Under the pieces are notes generated by a model that did no database searches, was not told the DNA's origin, and worked only from the letters and a program-made list of their open reading frames with translations. Source: CAVQBL01 sp963710715 (GTDB lineage: Bacteria; Pseudomonadota; Gammaproteobacteria; DSM-16500). Taken from it: a stretch of DNA of 42,952 nt. The stretch spans positions 1 to 42,952 of the forward strand of contig CAVQBL010000004.1 of NCBI GenBank assembly GCA_963710715.1, in the 5' to 3' direction. Shown here in pieces: positions 26,523 through 37,399 of the stretch (position 1 is its first letter; each line of letters begins with the position of its first letter). The position numbers were made by a program, and so were the translations under genes.

Positions 26523-29243
26523 ATGTCAATTATATTGCCAGTTTATACCATAGGAGCAGGTGACTTATTAGTTGAAGTTTTTAATGCTATCGCTTCTGTA
26601 TTTAATAATAAATCTGAGATTTTGGCAGTTACTCATTTAGCTATTATGTTGGGTGGTTGTTGTGCCATATTTCAATTCACTAAATCGCGTGATCTTCAAG
26701 CACTCATACGTTGGGTGGGTCTCTATGTCTTGATCACGTCACTGATATTGTATCCTAAAGCGACTGTCGAAATTGTGGATCGAACAGATATAAAACCGCG
26801 TGCTATCGATAATGTTCCTCTTTCTCTTTCATTATTTGCAAGTTTCACAACGAGAATTGGTTTGGGTATGGCTGAAATTGTTGAGACGGTATTTCATATG
26901 CCGCAGGACATGAGCTATAACAAAACAGGGATGTTAATGGGGTCACGGTATGTGTTGGCATCACAAGATTTTCAAATTACGGACCCTGTTTTTTCGGAAA
27001 CACTCGATGCATTTATGCAACAATGTGTATTTTATGATTTACTCTTAAATCGTTATACAGTAAACGATATCACACATCATCAAAATCCTTGGCAATTTAT
27101 TAAAGATAATACATCCGTCGCACGTGCTTTTCCGTTAAATGGACAAATTACTATTTGTAAAACAGGTGCGACACAATTAGATACTCTATGGCAACAGGAG
27201 CTATCTCACGCTGCTGCTATTTATGGGGCACAAATTTTAGGAAACTCAGGTACAGCCGCAAAAACATTATTGTCACATTTATCAGATGGATATAGGCTGC
27301 TGACGAATGTCTCTGAGCAAGGAGCATCCATTCTACAAAAAAATCTATTGGCTAATGCGTTGTCACAAGCGGTTTCTCATTATAGTGCTAACACGAATGC
27401 TCCTGCTGCATTACAAGCATTTGAAGATACTAAAACCGAATTGCAGATTAGACATACCCTTGATTTGACGGGAAGACAAGCGGGGTATTGGTTACAGCAA
27501 TTGAAGAATATTCTTGAAGCGGTACTCTATGGTTCCTTTATATTTGTATACTTCTTAAGTTATTTTCCATTTGGTTTAGGCATTATCCGTAATTATTTAT
27601 TTGGTTTATTTTATCTGCAAACGTTAGCGCCGATGTTTGCTATTGTTAATTTTGCCGCTACTTTTTATGCAGAAAATAGATCTCTTCTTTTTTCGAGTAA
27701 TGAAGGATTATCGATAGCCAATATTTCAGGGATTACGCAGGCGAATGCGGATGCGATGGCTCTTGCGGGATACCTTTCATGGTTGGTAGCTATAGGTGGT
27801 GGCGTCATGCTTTTTCGTGGATTGCCTGCGGGTTTGCAGAGTGCCGCACAATATCTGGGAGGTGTTTTACAAAACGCGACGACGCATGTTGCATCTGAGG
27901 CAATCAGTGGCAATATGAGTGTTGGAAACACAAATTTTGCTACTCACAGTCAATTTAATACGAATGCCAATCATTTTGATGCCAATGCGAGGCACGCCTC
28001 TGGCATGTTGTCATTACAGACTTCGACAGGTTCAATGATTTCAGTTTCACCCGATGGACGAGAAATATTGAACACTCAAGCCTCGCAGTCAAATTTACCG
28101 GTTGATATCCGAGTCGCTGAAAGTACACGCATGTCGGCAAGTACACAATCGCAACAGAGCTATACCGCAGCGTTAAGTAAAATACAATCAGCGGGAGAAC
28201 ATTATTCTACTGCACTACGACAAATAGATGATTTTGGAATGCATAGCAGTCATTCTGAAAATTCAGGTGCTGGATTTAGTGAAACTAAAAGCACGGGAGT
28301 ACAACACTCAGCTCATGCAGTATCACAGTTAATCAATAGCTTTGCCAAGGAGCATAATATCAGTCATCAAGATGCGACGAAGATTTTAGGACAAGTCTAT
28401 GCAAATGCGGGAGTAGGCGGGGGCATTATTGTTAAAGGCAGTGTGGGTGGATCTTTGAGTCTTTCACAAAGCGATAGCTCATCTTATGGTGATCTTTATA
28501 ACGAGGCAGAACGATTTTCTCGTGATAGAAATTTTGCAGAGACAGTTGATGCAGCAAGACGTGATGCAAAAGAGGCTCATTACAGAGTCAGTGATGATGC
28601 CGGTAATCGCTATTCTCAGTCTATTGCAAGGTCCTTTGATGAAGGAGATACATTTCGTAAAGAAGCATCAAGCAGTTTTTCTGAAGCAAAGAGTTATTCT
28701 TCTTTGGCAAGTCAGGCAACCGAAAATGCATCATCTATTAATGCAAATTACAGTCAAAGTTTTTATGAATGGCTGAGAACACAGCCTCCCATTCATAGAC
28801 ATGGAGGGAACGTAAATGAAACGATGAGTCGCAGCATGATAGATAATATGAGCGTATCTAAAATGCAAGAATATGCAGATCGGTATTCTAAAGATAAAGC
28901 AGCACAAACCATCCGTTCCTTCAATCATGAGCATCATTTAGATCATGGAAAAGCCCCTGTTTCTCATTTTAATTCAGAGAATAATCATTCTGTTCATGAC
29001 ATGTCAGGTGTTAAAGAAAAAGATCATCAGTATCAGAATATAGTGAAAGACGTATCGAGTTTGCATAACACTGGAAATGTAACAAATGATATTGAAAAGA
29101 GAGTGAATCAACAGATGAACGAAGATGAAAAGTTATATAAAAACAGAGAAAGTGAAAACCGTAAAGAGGGTTCTCTTATTGAGAATCAAACAAGAGAAAA
29201 AATAAAAGACAGGCCGATATATGACCCAGGGAACAGACATTAA
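26523..29243 (+). CDS. traG: TraG, mating-pair stabilisation and pilus protein
   Basis: This 906-aa protein has an N-terminal half with several membrane helices (about residues 38-85, 335-385 and 415-440). A long hydrophilic periplasmic C-terminal domain follows, rich in Ser, Asn, Gln and His and helical. This is the TraG architecture and length (F TraG is about 938 aa). The N-terminal part serves pilus assembly. The C-terminal part stabilises mating pairs and takes part in entry exclusion. AAGGA precedes the ATG, and its 3' end overlaps traD by 23 bp. No entry-exclusion genes (traS/traT) are visible before traD. Confidence 0.9.
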   Translation: MSIILPVYTIGAGDLLVEVFNAIASVFNNKSEILAVTHLAIMLGGCCAIFQFTKSRDLQALIRWVGLYVLITSLILYPKATVEIVDRTDIKPRAIDNVPLSLSLFASFTTRIGLGMAEIVETVFHMPQDMSYNKTGMLMGSRYVLASQDFQITDPVFSETLDAFMQQCVFYDLLLNRYTVNDITHHQNPWQFIKDNTSVARAFPLNGQITICKTGATQLDTLWQQELSHAAAIYGAQILGNSGTAAKTLLSHLSDGYRLLTNVSEQGASILQKNLLANALSQAVSHYSANTNAPAALQAFEDTKTELQIRHTLDLTGRQAGYWLQQLKNILEAVLYGSFIFVYFLSYFPFGLGIIRNYLFGLFYLQTLAPMFAIVNFAATFYAENRSLLFSSNEGLSIANISGITQANADAMALAGYLSWLVAIGGGVMLFRGLPAGLQSAAQYLGGVLQNATTHVASEAISGNMSVGNTNFATHSQFNTNANHFDANARHASGMLSLQTSTGSMISVSPDGREILNTQASQSNLPVDIRVAESTRMSASTQSQQSYTAALSKIQSAGEHYSTALRQIDDFGMHSSHSENSGAGFSETKSTGVQHSAHAVSQLINSFAKEHNISHQDATKILGQVYANAGVGGGIIVKGSVGGSLSLSQSDSSSYGDLYNEAERFSRDRNFAETVDAARRDAKEAHYRVSDDAGNRYSQSIARSFDEGDTFRKEASSSFSEAKSYSSLASQATENASSINANYSQSFYEWLRTQPPIHRHGGNVNETMSRSMIDNMSVSKMQEYADRYSKDKAAQTIRSFNHEHHLDHGKAPVSHFNSENNHSVHDMSGVKEKDHQYQNIVKDVSSLHNTGNVTNDIEKRVNQQMNEDEKLYKNRESENRKEGSLIENQTREKIKDRPIYDPGNRH

Positions 29244-31068
29244 AAATTTTACACGTGGTGGTCAAATCACTTTACATAATATCCGAATGTTTTTTCAGAT
29301 TATGGATAAGGTGACATGGATTTCTGCCATTTTATTTTTAACAGTAACACTTTGTGTGAGTTGGAAGATTACAACAGAATATGAACGTTATGTATTTGGT
29401 GAGTATTTATGGTCAGCTACTATGCCTTTGTTAAATCCTGCATCAACGACACAATTCATTCAGCCAAGTGGGGCAATTTCAACAGTTAAATACACTGATA
29501 TTCATCGGTCGCCTTTAGTGAAAGAAATTATTCGTAACAGTTGTCTTAACCTAATTCGAGCAATTTTTGCGGGATTAATTGCTGGAGTGGCTGTATTCTT
29601 TAGTATTTCTCGATGGTTAAGAAAGCATGGTGAATCTAAAACAGAAAATATTCCAGTTAAAGGTGATACAGTCTTATCAAAAGAAGCGACCCGTGATTTA
29701 ATTAAAAAACAAAAAATGGATTCCGATTTAACACTCGCTGGATTGCCACTGATTAAAGGAAAGGAAACGTCTCATTTTTTATTTCATGGCACGGTTGGGT
29801 CAGGTAAATCAACCGCTATAAAAGAATTACTGGATCAAATCAGATTACGTGGAGATCGGGCGATTATTTATGATAAAGGTTGTAATTTTTTAGAAGAATT
29901 TTATAAACCTAGTCATGATATTTTATTAAATCCAATGGATACACGTAGTGAATCATGGCATCTCTGGAATGAATGTCGTGATTCAGCCGATTTTGATAAT
30001 TTGGCTGCTGCACAAATTCCCATGCCATTATCTACCGCAGACCCCTTTTGGGTAAATGCAGCAAGAACGATTTTTTCATCGGCTGCATTCGAAATGAGAA
30101 AGGACCCTGACAGAAGCGTTATTAAGTTACTCCGCTATCTATTAACCGCTGATCTTGAATTATTGCAAAAATATTTAAAAGGTACGGTTGCAGAAACGCT
30201 AGTATCAGAAAAAATTGAGAAAACGGCAATCTCAATTAAATCTGTTCTGGCTACGTATCTTAAAAGTATGAAATATATTAAAGATGACAAAAATTCATTT
30301 TCAATCAGACAGTGGGTACAAAATGAGTCAGGAAATAATTGGTTATTTGTCACATCGCTCGGTGATCGACATGAAACATTAAAACCATTAATTACTGCAT
30401 GGCTAGATATTGCTGTTAATGCTTTGCTCAGTTTGCCGCCAAAAGTGGATAGACGTATTTGGCTTATCTTTGATGAATTAACTAGCTTGCAGCAATTGCC
30501 ATATCTTACTCAAACACTTTCTGAAGCAAGAAAATTTGGTGGCCCCGCTGTATTGGGTATACAAAATTATGCTCAACTTGCAAAGTTGTATGGTCAAGAA
30601 GGTGCCCGAGAAATTTCATCTCTCATTAATACTCGCGTAATGTTTCGCCAGCCTGATCCTGATATTGCAAAATGGTCTGCACAAAATTTTGGAGAGACGA
30701 TTACAGATGAAGTAAGGGAAGGAATTTCCTATGGGGCAAATACTATGCGTGACGGTGTATCCATTAATCGCACTGAAACCAGAAAGCCTGTGATCAGTTA
30801 TTCTGAAATTATGTCGCTGGGTGATTTACATGCTTACATGAGATTGCCAGGAAAGTTCCCGATCACTCCCGTTGATTTTGTTTATAAACATCGTGAAAAG
30901 CGCAATGCTGGATTTGTATTACGGCATTTTGATGAAAATAGTATGAAAGAAATCGACCAAATAATTGAAGAATGTGAAAAACCAATTAGTGCAATAGCCG
31001 AAGAAAAAAATAATAAAAAGTTAAATAAGGAATTAAATGCAACGGAAAATCAATCGTTAGACTTATAA
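29221..31068 (+). CDS. traD: TraD, type IV coupling protein
   Basis: The product is 615 aa. Two N-terminal TM helices (about residues 35-50 and 100-130) flank a periplasmic loop. The cytoplasmic ATPase follows with Walker A (HGTVGSGKST, near residue 190) and Walker B (IWLIFDELTSL, near residue 417). The motif FGGPAVLGIQNYAQLAKLYG is characteristic of TraD. It is a hexameric pump that links the relaxosome to the channel. It is shorter than F TraD (about 717 aa) because it lacks the long Gln-rich tail that binds TraM. Confidence 0.92.
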   Translation: MTQGTDIKNFTRGGQITLHNIRMFFQIMDKVTWISAILFLTVTLCVSWKITTEYERYVFGEYLWSATMPLLNPASTTQFIQPSGAISTVKYTDIHRSPLVKEIIRNSCLNLIRAIFAGLIAGVAVFFSISRWLRKHGESKTENIPVKGDTVLSKEATRDLIKKQKMDSDLTLAGLPLIKGKETSHFLFHGTVGSGKSTAIKELLDQIRLRGDRAIIYDKGCNFLEEFYKPSHDILLNPMDTRSESWHLWNECRDSADFDNLAAAQIPMPLSTADPFWVNAARTIFSSAAFEMRKDPDRSVIKLLRYLLTADLELLQKYLKGTVAETLVSEKIEKTAISIKSVLATYLKSMKYIKDDKNSFSIRQWVQNESGNNWLFVTSLGDRHETLKPLITAWLDIAVNALLSLPPKVDRRIWLIFDELTSLQQLPYLTQTLSEARKFGGPAVLGIQNYAQLAKLYGQEGAREISSLINTRVMFRQPDPDIAKWSAQNFGETITDEVREGISYGANTMRDGVSINRTETRKPVISYSEIMSLGDLHAYMRLPGKFPITPVDFVYKHREKRNAGFVLRHFDENSMKEIDQIIEECEKPISAIAEEKNNKKLNKELNATENQSLDL

Positions 31069-31078
31069 GGATTAAATC

Positions 31079-34000
31079 ATGCTATCAATTAATCCAGTAA
31101 AAAATGTAGATCACGCAAAACAGTATTTTATGGGTGGAGATAACTATTATATTGGCAATGGAGAAGGAAAAAGCATTTGGTGGGGGAAAGGCGCTGAATC
31201 TCTTGGTTTATCCGGCACTGTCGAAAAAGATGTATTTGAAAACTTGCTTAAAGGGAATTTACCAGATGGACAAGTGCTTGGTAAAGTTGTTGACGGCAAA
31301 GTAGAGCATCGTCCTGGATTTGATCTGACGTTTAGCATCCCAAAGTCTGCCTCTATTGTAGCGTTGAGAACAGATGATAAGGCCGTATATGACACAATAA
31401 TTCAATCCACATTCAAAGCAGTTGAAAAAACATTAGGTCTCATTGAGCATTCCTGTGCACAAGCACGTGTTACGAAAGAGGGAGATACCTATTTTGTTAA
31501 TACCAAAAATTTAGTTGCGGCATTACATTTGCATGAACTTACTCGTGAAAATGAGGCAGGTATACATGTTCATGCTGTTGTCATGAACATGACCGAACGA
31601 AATGATGGCAAATGGCGCTCACTCGCATCGAAATCTGGCTATTACGGGAAAAATGCGACGACAGAAATAAACGGTTTTTTTGAGCGTGTTGGGAACCAAA
31701 AAAAACAGTTAGGCGCGATTTTTCGAGCTGAATTAGCCTATGATCTTAAGCAGAAAGGTTTTCCTATTCTTGTTACAAATCAGAAACAAGGATTCTTTGA
31801 AATTGAGGGTATTTCTCAATCACTCATGGATGCCCATTCAACACGCTCACTTCAGAAAAAAGCTTACATGGACGAACATGGCTTTGCCGGTGGGAATGCC
31901 TCAGCCGTTGCTACACAAATAACACGGCGTTCAAAAAGTAAAAATAGCCACGCAGTTATTAAGCAAGAATGGATAGACAAGGAAAAAGCAAAAGGCGTTG
32001 ATGCAATGAGAGAAGTCAGTGATGTCATTCAAGTTTTAAAAAATGGCGGGAAAGCTATTTCAGGGACACCAGTATTACGGTCAACGCTAATTCAGGCAAG
32101 ATCAGCGGTTGAATATGCTGTTGATTTACTGTCTGAAACACGGGTAAAAATAAGCATAATTCAATTGATTAATTCTTCCATGAAAAATTCATTAGGACAA
32201 AATGTTAATGTTGAATCCATTATAAAAGCAATAAATGAGATGCGTAACGGAGGTGTTCTTGTTCCTATTGAACAGCAAAACGGTGAAATGTATTATACGA
32301 CAAAAGAGCTTTTAAAATGGGAACAAGAAATAATTTTAGCCACAACCGCTATTATTCCCGATAAAAATAAAATGTCTCCTAATAAAATTCAGTCTTTATT
32401 AAGTGAAGGTACACTAACTGAAGAACAAAAAGAAGCGATACATACCATTTTTACCAGTGATAATCGCATTACTGCTTTAGAGGGAAAAAGCAATACAGGC
32501 AAGACCACGCTGATTAAGCCGATGGTGGAATTGGCTAAAAAAAATGGTTATGAATCGGTTATATTGACACCCAGTAAAGTAGGAAGTCTCGCGTTAAAAG
32601 ATGAGATTCGCAAAGCACCTAATTCAATTCAACAATTTTTTAAAAATTTGTTAGATCGTAACCAATATGCATCCGTCTCTGGTTTTATTTATGAACAGAT
32701 GAAACACATTGAAGCCGGAACACAAGGTAAAAATAAACGCATGATATTTGTTGATAATGCACAGTTGTTATCACTCAAGCAAATGCGCGATCTTGCTTAT
32801 GTGACTGAAAAAACAAATGCACGCCTTGTGCTTTTATTTGATAAGCGTGCAACACTTTCCTGGCAATCAGGTAATTCACTGCAACAAATGTTAGAAAATG
32901 GAATGAAAACGGCTACGCTTGAGAATGTTATTAATGGGAATCGTCATAAAACCATCCAGGATGCAGTAAAGGATACACTAGCAGGCAACATCAACGCGGC
33001 GTTTCAAAAAATTGAAAACAGGGTGTTAGAAATTGAAGACAAAGAATTACGTAACAGTACCATAGCCTCAATGTATGCGCGATCAACATACGATAGACAA
33101 AAACACACACAAGTTATCATGGTATCACGAGCGCAATGCGAAGAAGTCAATCTTGCTATACACAATGAACTTAAGAGAGAACAACAAATAAGTTCAACGG
33201 GTATTTCCATTTCTATTCTCATACCAAAATCAATGAAGTCTGCTGAGTATCGACTTGCCCAAAATTATCAACCAGGTCAATGGATTCGTTTTAATGAAAA
33301 ATATACATCATTAAATGTTGAGAGGGGTGATTATCTTAAAATTAGCAACATTAATAAAAAGTTAAATATTGTTACACTTGAAAATAAAGATAAAAAAACT
33401 GTCCAGTGGAACCCCCTTAAATTATCTGGATCCGCGTTGAAAGTTGAGGTCTTTGAAGAAAAAACACGTGAAATTTCGATGGGTGAAACTGTGATATGGA
33501 AACGCAATAATCGTAATCTCGCTATATCAAGTGGTGAGAAGTTAAAAATATTATCCATCTCATCTAATAGATTTGTATTGGAACGCGAAAATGGGAAAAA
33601 AGTTTCAATTGATACAAAAAATAATGAAAATCGGCATTTTGACTATGGTTATTCCACTACGCCAAACAGTGCGATTAATAGAAAAGTAGACACTGTTATT
33701 GCATACCAGAACGCTCATTCAAGACAGAGCCATCAACGTTTATTTTACAAAGTACTAAGCCAAGCCAAGAAAGAGGCTTGGATAATAACTGAAAACAAAG
33801 TTGAATTACTGAACAATATTCAAAAAAATACGGGCGATAAAGTCACCGTTATTGATACTTTAATGAAAGAAGATAGGCATTTAATTGGTGTATCTAATTC
33901 ACAACTGGAGCATGTCAAGATACTTGAAAAAGCCGTATCACAGGTCATTACGCGACTTATCGCAAGCGAAATACCAGCAGATAAAACGCCTGAAATGGTT

Positions 34001-36160
34001 TCAAAAGAAGCTGTTAATTATGCATTGGTGCACTTGGCTGAACGCGAAGCTGCTTTTACCCATAAGGATGTCATGGATGTTGCTCTCAAACATGTTTTAG
34101 GTGAAGCAAGTTCAGATCACATTCAAACAGCAGTCATTCAAGCGGAAAAAGATGGAATGTTAGTCAGAGGTGTTTATTCATCTGATGGCACACGCTGGAC
34201 AACACGCGATGCAATCGAAATGGAGCGTGAAATTATCACGCTTGCAAAAGCGGATCAAGGCAAGCTCCCAGCTTTTATTGAAAGCAGCAAGGTTGACCAA
34301 TATTTAACCGCGACCCCAATGAAAAAAGATCATGAAATCGCTATCAAAGAGTGGATGAAAACACCCGACAGGATTGTGATCGTGCAAGGTAATGCTGGGA
34401 CAGGTAAAACAACAATGCTTGAACGCGCTGAACCTCTTTTAAAATCAGCACCGATGTTAAATGGCGAAGGTTATGAACTTTTATGCCTTGCGCCGACTCA
34501 CAATGTTGTTGACGAGCTAAGATCACGCGGACTTAGAGCGCAGACACTAGATAGTTTTTTAGGCGAGCAAAATCTTGCTCGTACACAAGGAGCTATTAAA
34601 AAATTTAATGATAAATTAATTATCGCTGTTGATGAAAATTCAATGGTATCAAACCGCAGAGAACGTGACTTTTTAGCTGTGATCAAAGAAACAGAAGCAA
34701 GAGCTGCCTTAATAGGGGATCAAAGACAATATTCTTCCATTGAATCAGGTAAACCGCATACGCTGCTGCAATCTATTGGAATAAGAACGATTCATTTAAC
34801 CGATATTGTGCGTCAAAAAAATCCGATCCTTATAAAAGGTGTTGATGACATCTATCAAAAAAATTTCCAGAAAGCATTTGAGACATTGAAGAATCATATT
34901 GTTGAAATAGGTCAAGATAACTCAGGAAGCAAAAAAGGACTGGATAATTCAGCTCTTCGACTTGAAAAAATAGGACAAGATTTTTTATCGTTAACTCCTT
35001 TAGAACGAGCGACGACAGGGATTAATACATTAGGAAATGAACAGCGTATTTATTTAAACAGTGTTATTCGTGAAGGTCTCAAAAAACAAGGGGAGCTACA
35101 TGGTGATTCAATTAGCACGACTATTTTAGTTTCCAGTGATATGACAAAAATTCAGCATACTAAAATCACAAATTTTAACACAAACGATATTATCCGATTC
35201 GGATTTAATGACCCTCATTTGAATGTCAAAAAAGGAGATTACCTTTCAGTTGTTACGATTCATAAACAAGAAAATCTTATCACATTACGAAAGCAAGACG
35301 GTGAGCAAGTCATCTGGAGACCTAAACAACTCGATAAAAAAACATATAGTGGTATAGAGGTATATCGTGCTGAACCGCGGGAAATTATGCCTGGTGATCT
35401 TATTCGCTGGACTCGCAGTGATAAAACCATTGGGTTAGTCAATCCTAATATGGCAAGGATCGAATCTATAGATAAAAACAATGTTGTGTTACATCAAGTT
35501 AAGATGACGGGGACTGGCATTATCCGTGATGGAAAATCGTTTGAAATTCAAATGAATAATCCCAAATATCAGCACTGGGATTATGCGCATGTGATGACGA
35601 GCTATGGAGCACAAGGTAGGGGATTTAAAAATGTTATGTCTAATATGGAAAGTTACAGGCGCAATCTGACAAATCAATCGGCATTCCTAATAGTTGTTAC
35701 TCGCTCTATCGATAATTTAACAATATATACGGATAACAAACAGGCGTTGCTTGATAAGATAATGAGCACACCGGGCATCAAAACAAGTGCGCTTGAAACC
35801 ATAGGTGAGCTTAATTTAAAAGAGGAAAGGGGACGCAAAAACGAGCGGCAAGCTACCGAAAAAGCGATCTCAAAACAGAGCATAAAAAAAGAAAATCATC
35901 ATGATGATAAGCACAAAACGACAACATATTTTGATGCTAAGAGAATCATTTCAGACCTCCATATGAGAGCTGAGTCAATTGTAAAACAACTCTTTGGGGA
36001 ACCAAAATCTCGCAGTGGGATAAACTATCAGTATAGCTACAGCGAGCATTTTGGTGGAGAGGATGGAAAGCGTGAAGGTGGTAGTCTTGTCTATTCGCTA
36101 TTAGCGGTGAAAAACAGGGTCTATGGACGTGTTTTAAAACGGGTGAGAAAGGCAATTTAA
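31079..36160 (+). CDS. traI: TraI-like MobF relaxase-helicase
   Basis: This 1693-aa ORF has the MobF order. The N-terminal relaxase has catalytic Tyr candidates (QYFMGGDNYYIG, about residues 16-24) and the metal-binding histidines (IHVHAVVMN, near 163-165). A first helicase-like module has GKSNTGKTT near residue 466. A second, RecD-like module has Walker A (GNAGTGKTT, near 1100), DENSM, GDQRQYSS and the late motif SYGAQGRGFKN. It would nick oriT, stay bound to the 5' end and unwind the strand. Its last about 20 residues come from a frame that leaves the conserved C-terminal domain, so the original protein was longer (see the pseudogene downstream). AAGGA lies before the ATG. Confidence 0.92.
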   Translation: MLSINPVKNVDHAKQYFMGGDNYYIGNGEGKSIWWGKGAESLGLSGTVEKDVFENLLKGNLPDGQVLGKVVDGKVEHRPGFDLTFSIPKSASIVALRTDDKAVYDTIIQSTFKAVEKTLGLIEHSCAQARVTKEGDTYFVNTKNLVAALHLHELTRENEAGIHVHAVVMNMTERNDGKWRSLASKSGYYGKNATTEINGFFERVGNQKKQLGAIFRAELAYDLKQKGFPILVTNQKQGFFEIEGISQSLMDAHSTRSLQKKAYMDEHGFAGGNASAVATQITRRSKSKNSHAVIKQEWIDKEKAKGVDAMREVSDVIQVLKNGGKAISGTPVLRSTLIQARSAVEYAVDLLSETRVKISIIQLINSSMKNSLGQNVNVESIIKAINEMRNGGVLVPIEQQNGEMYYTTKELLKWEQEIILATTAIIPDKNKMSPNKIQSLLSEGTLTEEQKEAIHTIFTSDNRITALEGKSNTGKTTLIKPMVELAKKNGYESVILTPSKVGSLALKDEIRKAPNSIQQFFKNLLDRNQYASVSGFIYEQMKHIEAGTQGKNKRMIFVDNAQLLSLKQMRDLAYVTEKTNARLVLLFDKRATLSWQSGNSLQQMLENGMKTATLENVINGNRHKTIQDAVKDTLAGNINAAFQKIENRVLEIEDKELRNSTIASMYARSTYDRQKHTQVIMVSRAQCEEVNLAIHNELKREQQISSTGISISILIPKSMKSAEYRLAQNYQPGQWIRFNEKYTSLNVERGDYLKISNINKKLNIVTLENKDKKTVQWNPLKLSGSALKVEVFEEKTREISMGETVIWKRNNRNLAISSGEKLKILSISSNRFVLERENGKKVSIDTKNNENRHFDYGYSTTPNSAINRKVDTVIAYQNAHSRQSHQRLFYKVLSQAKKEAWIITENKVELLNNIQKNTGDKVTVIDTLMKEDRHLIGVSNSQLEHVKILEKAVSQVITRLIASEIPADKTPEMVSKEAVNYALVHLAEREAAFTHKDVMDVALKHVLGEASSDHIQTAVIQAEKDGMLVRGVYSSDGTRWTTRDAIEMEREIITLAKADQGKLPAFIESSKVDQYLTATPMKKDHEIAIKEWMKTPDRIVIVQGNAGTGKTTMLERAEPLLKSAPMLNGEGYELLCLAPTHNVVDELRSRGLRAQTLDSFLGEQNLARTQGAIKKFNDKLIIAVDENSMVSNRRERDFLAVIKETEARAALIGDQRQYSSIESGKPHTLLQSIGIRTIHLTDIVRQKNPILIKGVDDIYQKNFQKAFETLKNHIVEIGQDNSGSKKGLDNSALRLEKIGQDFLSLTPLERATTGINTLGNEQRIYLNSVIREGLKKQGELHGDSISTTILVSSDMTKIQHTKITNFNTNDIIRFGFNDPHLNVKKGDYLSVVTIHKQENLITLRKQDGEQVIWRPKQLDKKTYSGIEVYRAEPREIMPGDLIRWTRSDKTIGLVNPNMARIESIDKNNVVLHQVKMTGTGIIRDGKSFEIQMNNPKYQHWDYAHVMTSYGAQGRGFKNVMSNMESYRRNLTNQSAFLIVVTRSIDNLTIYTDNKQALLDKIMSTPGIKTSALETIGELNLKEERGRKNERQATEKAISKQSIKKENHHDDKHKTTTYFDAKRIISDLHMRAESIVKQLFGEPKSRSGINYQYSYSEHFGGEDGKREGGSLVYSLLAVKNRVYGRVLKRVRKAI

Positions 36161-37372
36161 TTGGCCTTATTCAGAAAAAATTTAATTTGGATTTTAAACA
36201 AAGCCTACAATATTCCGCTCAATTATTGGGGTTGAAATACAACCCAAGGGATAATCCATATCGAACGAATACACCCACTTATAAAGTCGAGTGAGCATCG
36301 GTCGATAAAAGTGATCCTAAAAATTGGACAAGGATGAGAGAAATATCATGGTCTTCTTTTGCTCGTAAACTTGCAAAAGAAAGTCAGCCAGTTAAGGGAA
36401 CATTGGCTGAAAAATATTTACGTGAACATCCTGGGGAATTGGGCTTCCAATTCCCGAGTGGACATGCGTTTTCACCCGGCTGTTTCTGCCGGAAAAGATC
36501 AGCCAGCCTATCCTGCATTGCTCGCCATAGGGCGCAATGAAGAAAGGCCAAGTGCAACGAGTTACAAGCGATATATTTAGATGAAAAGACAGGTAACAAA
36601 GCGGATTTGAAACGTTAAGAAACGATCCTATCGCGCTCGCTCCTGGTTCATCCGTTAATCTGTCAAGGAACATCAAAAATAAGCAGGTCACCTATCTGGC
36701 TGAAGGCGTTGAAACAGGGCTAAGTATTCTCCAATCCGTTGATAACGGGAACGTTGAAGTGGTGCTTGGCAAGTCGAATTTTAAGCATCCCTCTTTAAAG
36801 AATATGGCAATCATGTTGTGCTGTGTCTCGATAACGATGGCACGGATCCTGCTAAAGAAAAGGCGATACATACAGCCGCTATTGCCTTATCGATCTGGGT
36901 AAAACAGTGTGGATTGCAAAGCCTAAGGAGATAGGAAAAGACTATAATGACATCCTGAAAGAGCAGGGCAAGATGGGGGTAAAAAGCAGTATTGAACAAG
37001 CCATTCCATATAAAGATTATGCAGATAAATCACAAGCCCCTTTCACTACTTTGAAGGAAAAATTATTAGCTATCAAGGATAGTTCTACGTCATTTGTAAA
37101 TGATAAAACGATTAGCCAGCATGTTAAAAATCAACAAGATATTAATTCAATAATAGTTGATAAATCGTATAAAAATAATGATATCGATCGTGCAATTGAC
37201 CAACCGATATCGAATAAATTTATTAAAGAATTTTGCCATTGTATATGCAAATAAATCTAATGAAATGATAAATAAATATCATGATATCAGTAAATCAAAT
37301 AACACAAATACTCATTATAAGGAGGTCACAAAAACAATTAATATAATTAAAGACAATGAACGGGAATTATAA
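36085..37372 (+). pseudogene. Decayed zinc-finger/Toprim primase C-terminus of TraI
   Basis: Translation in shifting frames recovers a typical plasmid primase tail. A CHC2-like zinc-finger region comes first (KQGLWTCFKTGEKGNLIGLI, frame 1). An in-frame TGA at 36292 is followed by a DUF7146-like block (ARKLAKES, LREHPGELGF, then MRFHPAVSAG and YPALLAIGRN). The Toprim motifs come next (VTYLAEGVETGLSIL, then VVLCLDNDGTDPAK in another frame), and finally GKDYNDILKEQG. At least seven frame changes plus the stop occur in 1.3 kb, so no single frame makes it. The preceding 5 kb of traI is intact. Such a domain would prime the complementary strand in the recipient. Loss may be tolerated if the host primase serves. 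Confidence 0.75.
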
Positions 37373-37399
37373 AACTAATAGGCTATATTGGAGGATATT

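Noticed and set aside
27665..27931. Minus-strand ORF inside traG
   Set aside because: It is antisense to a clearly conserved membrane segment of TraG, with no start signal.
37157..37372. 71-aa ORF that might be a small gene before the accessory gene
   Set aside because: Its sequence continues the decayed TraI tail after a one-base shift at about 37235 and it has no ribosome site.
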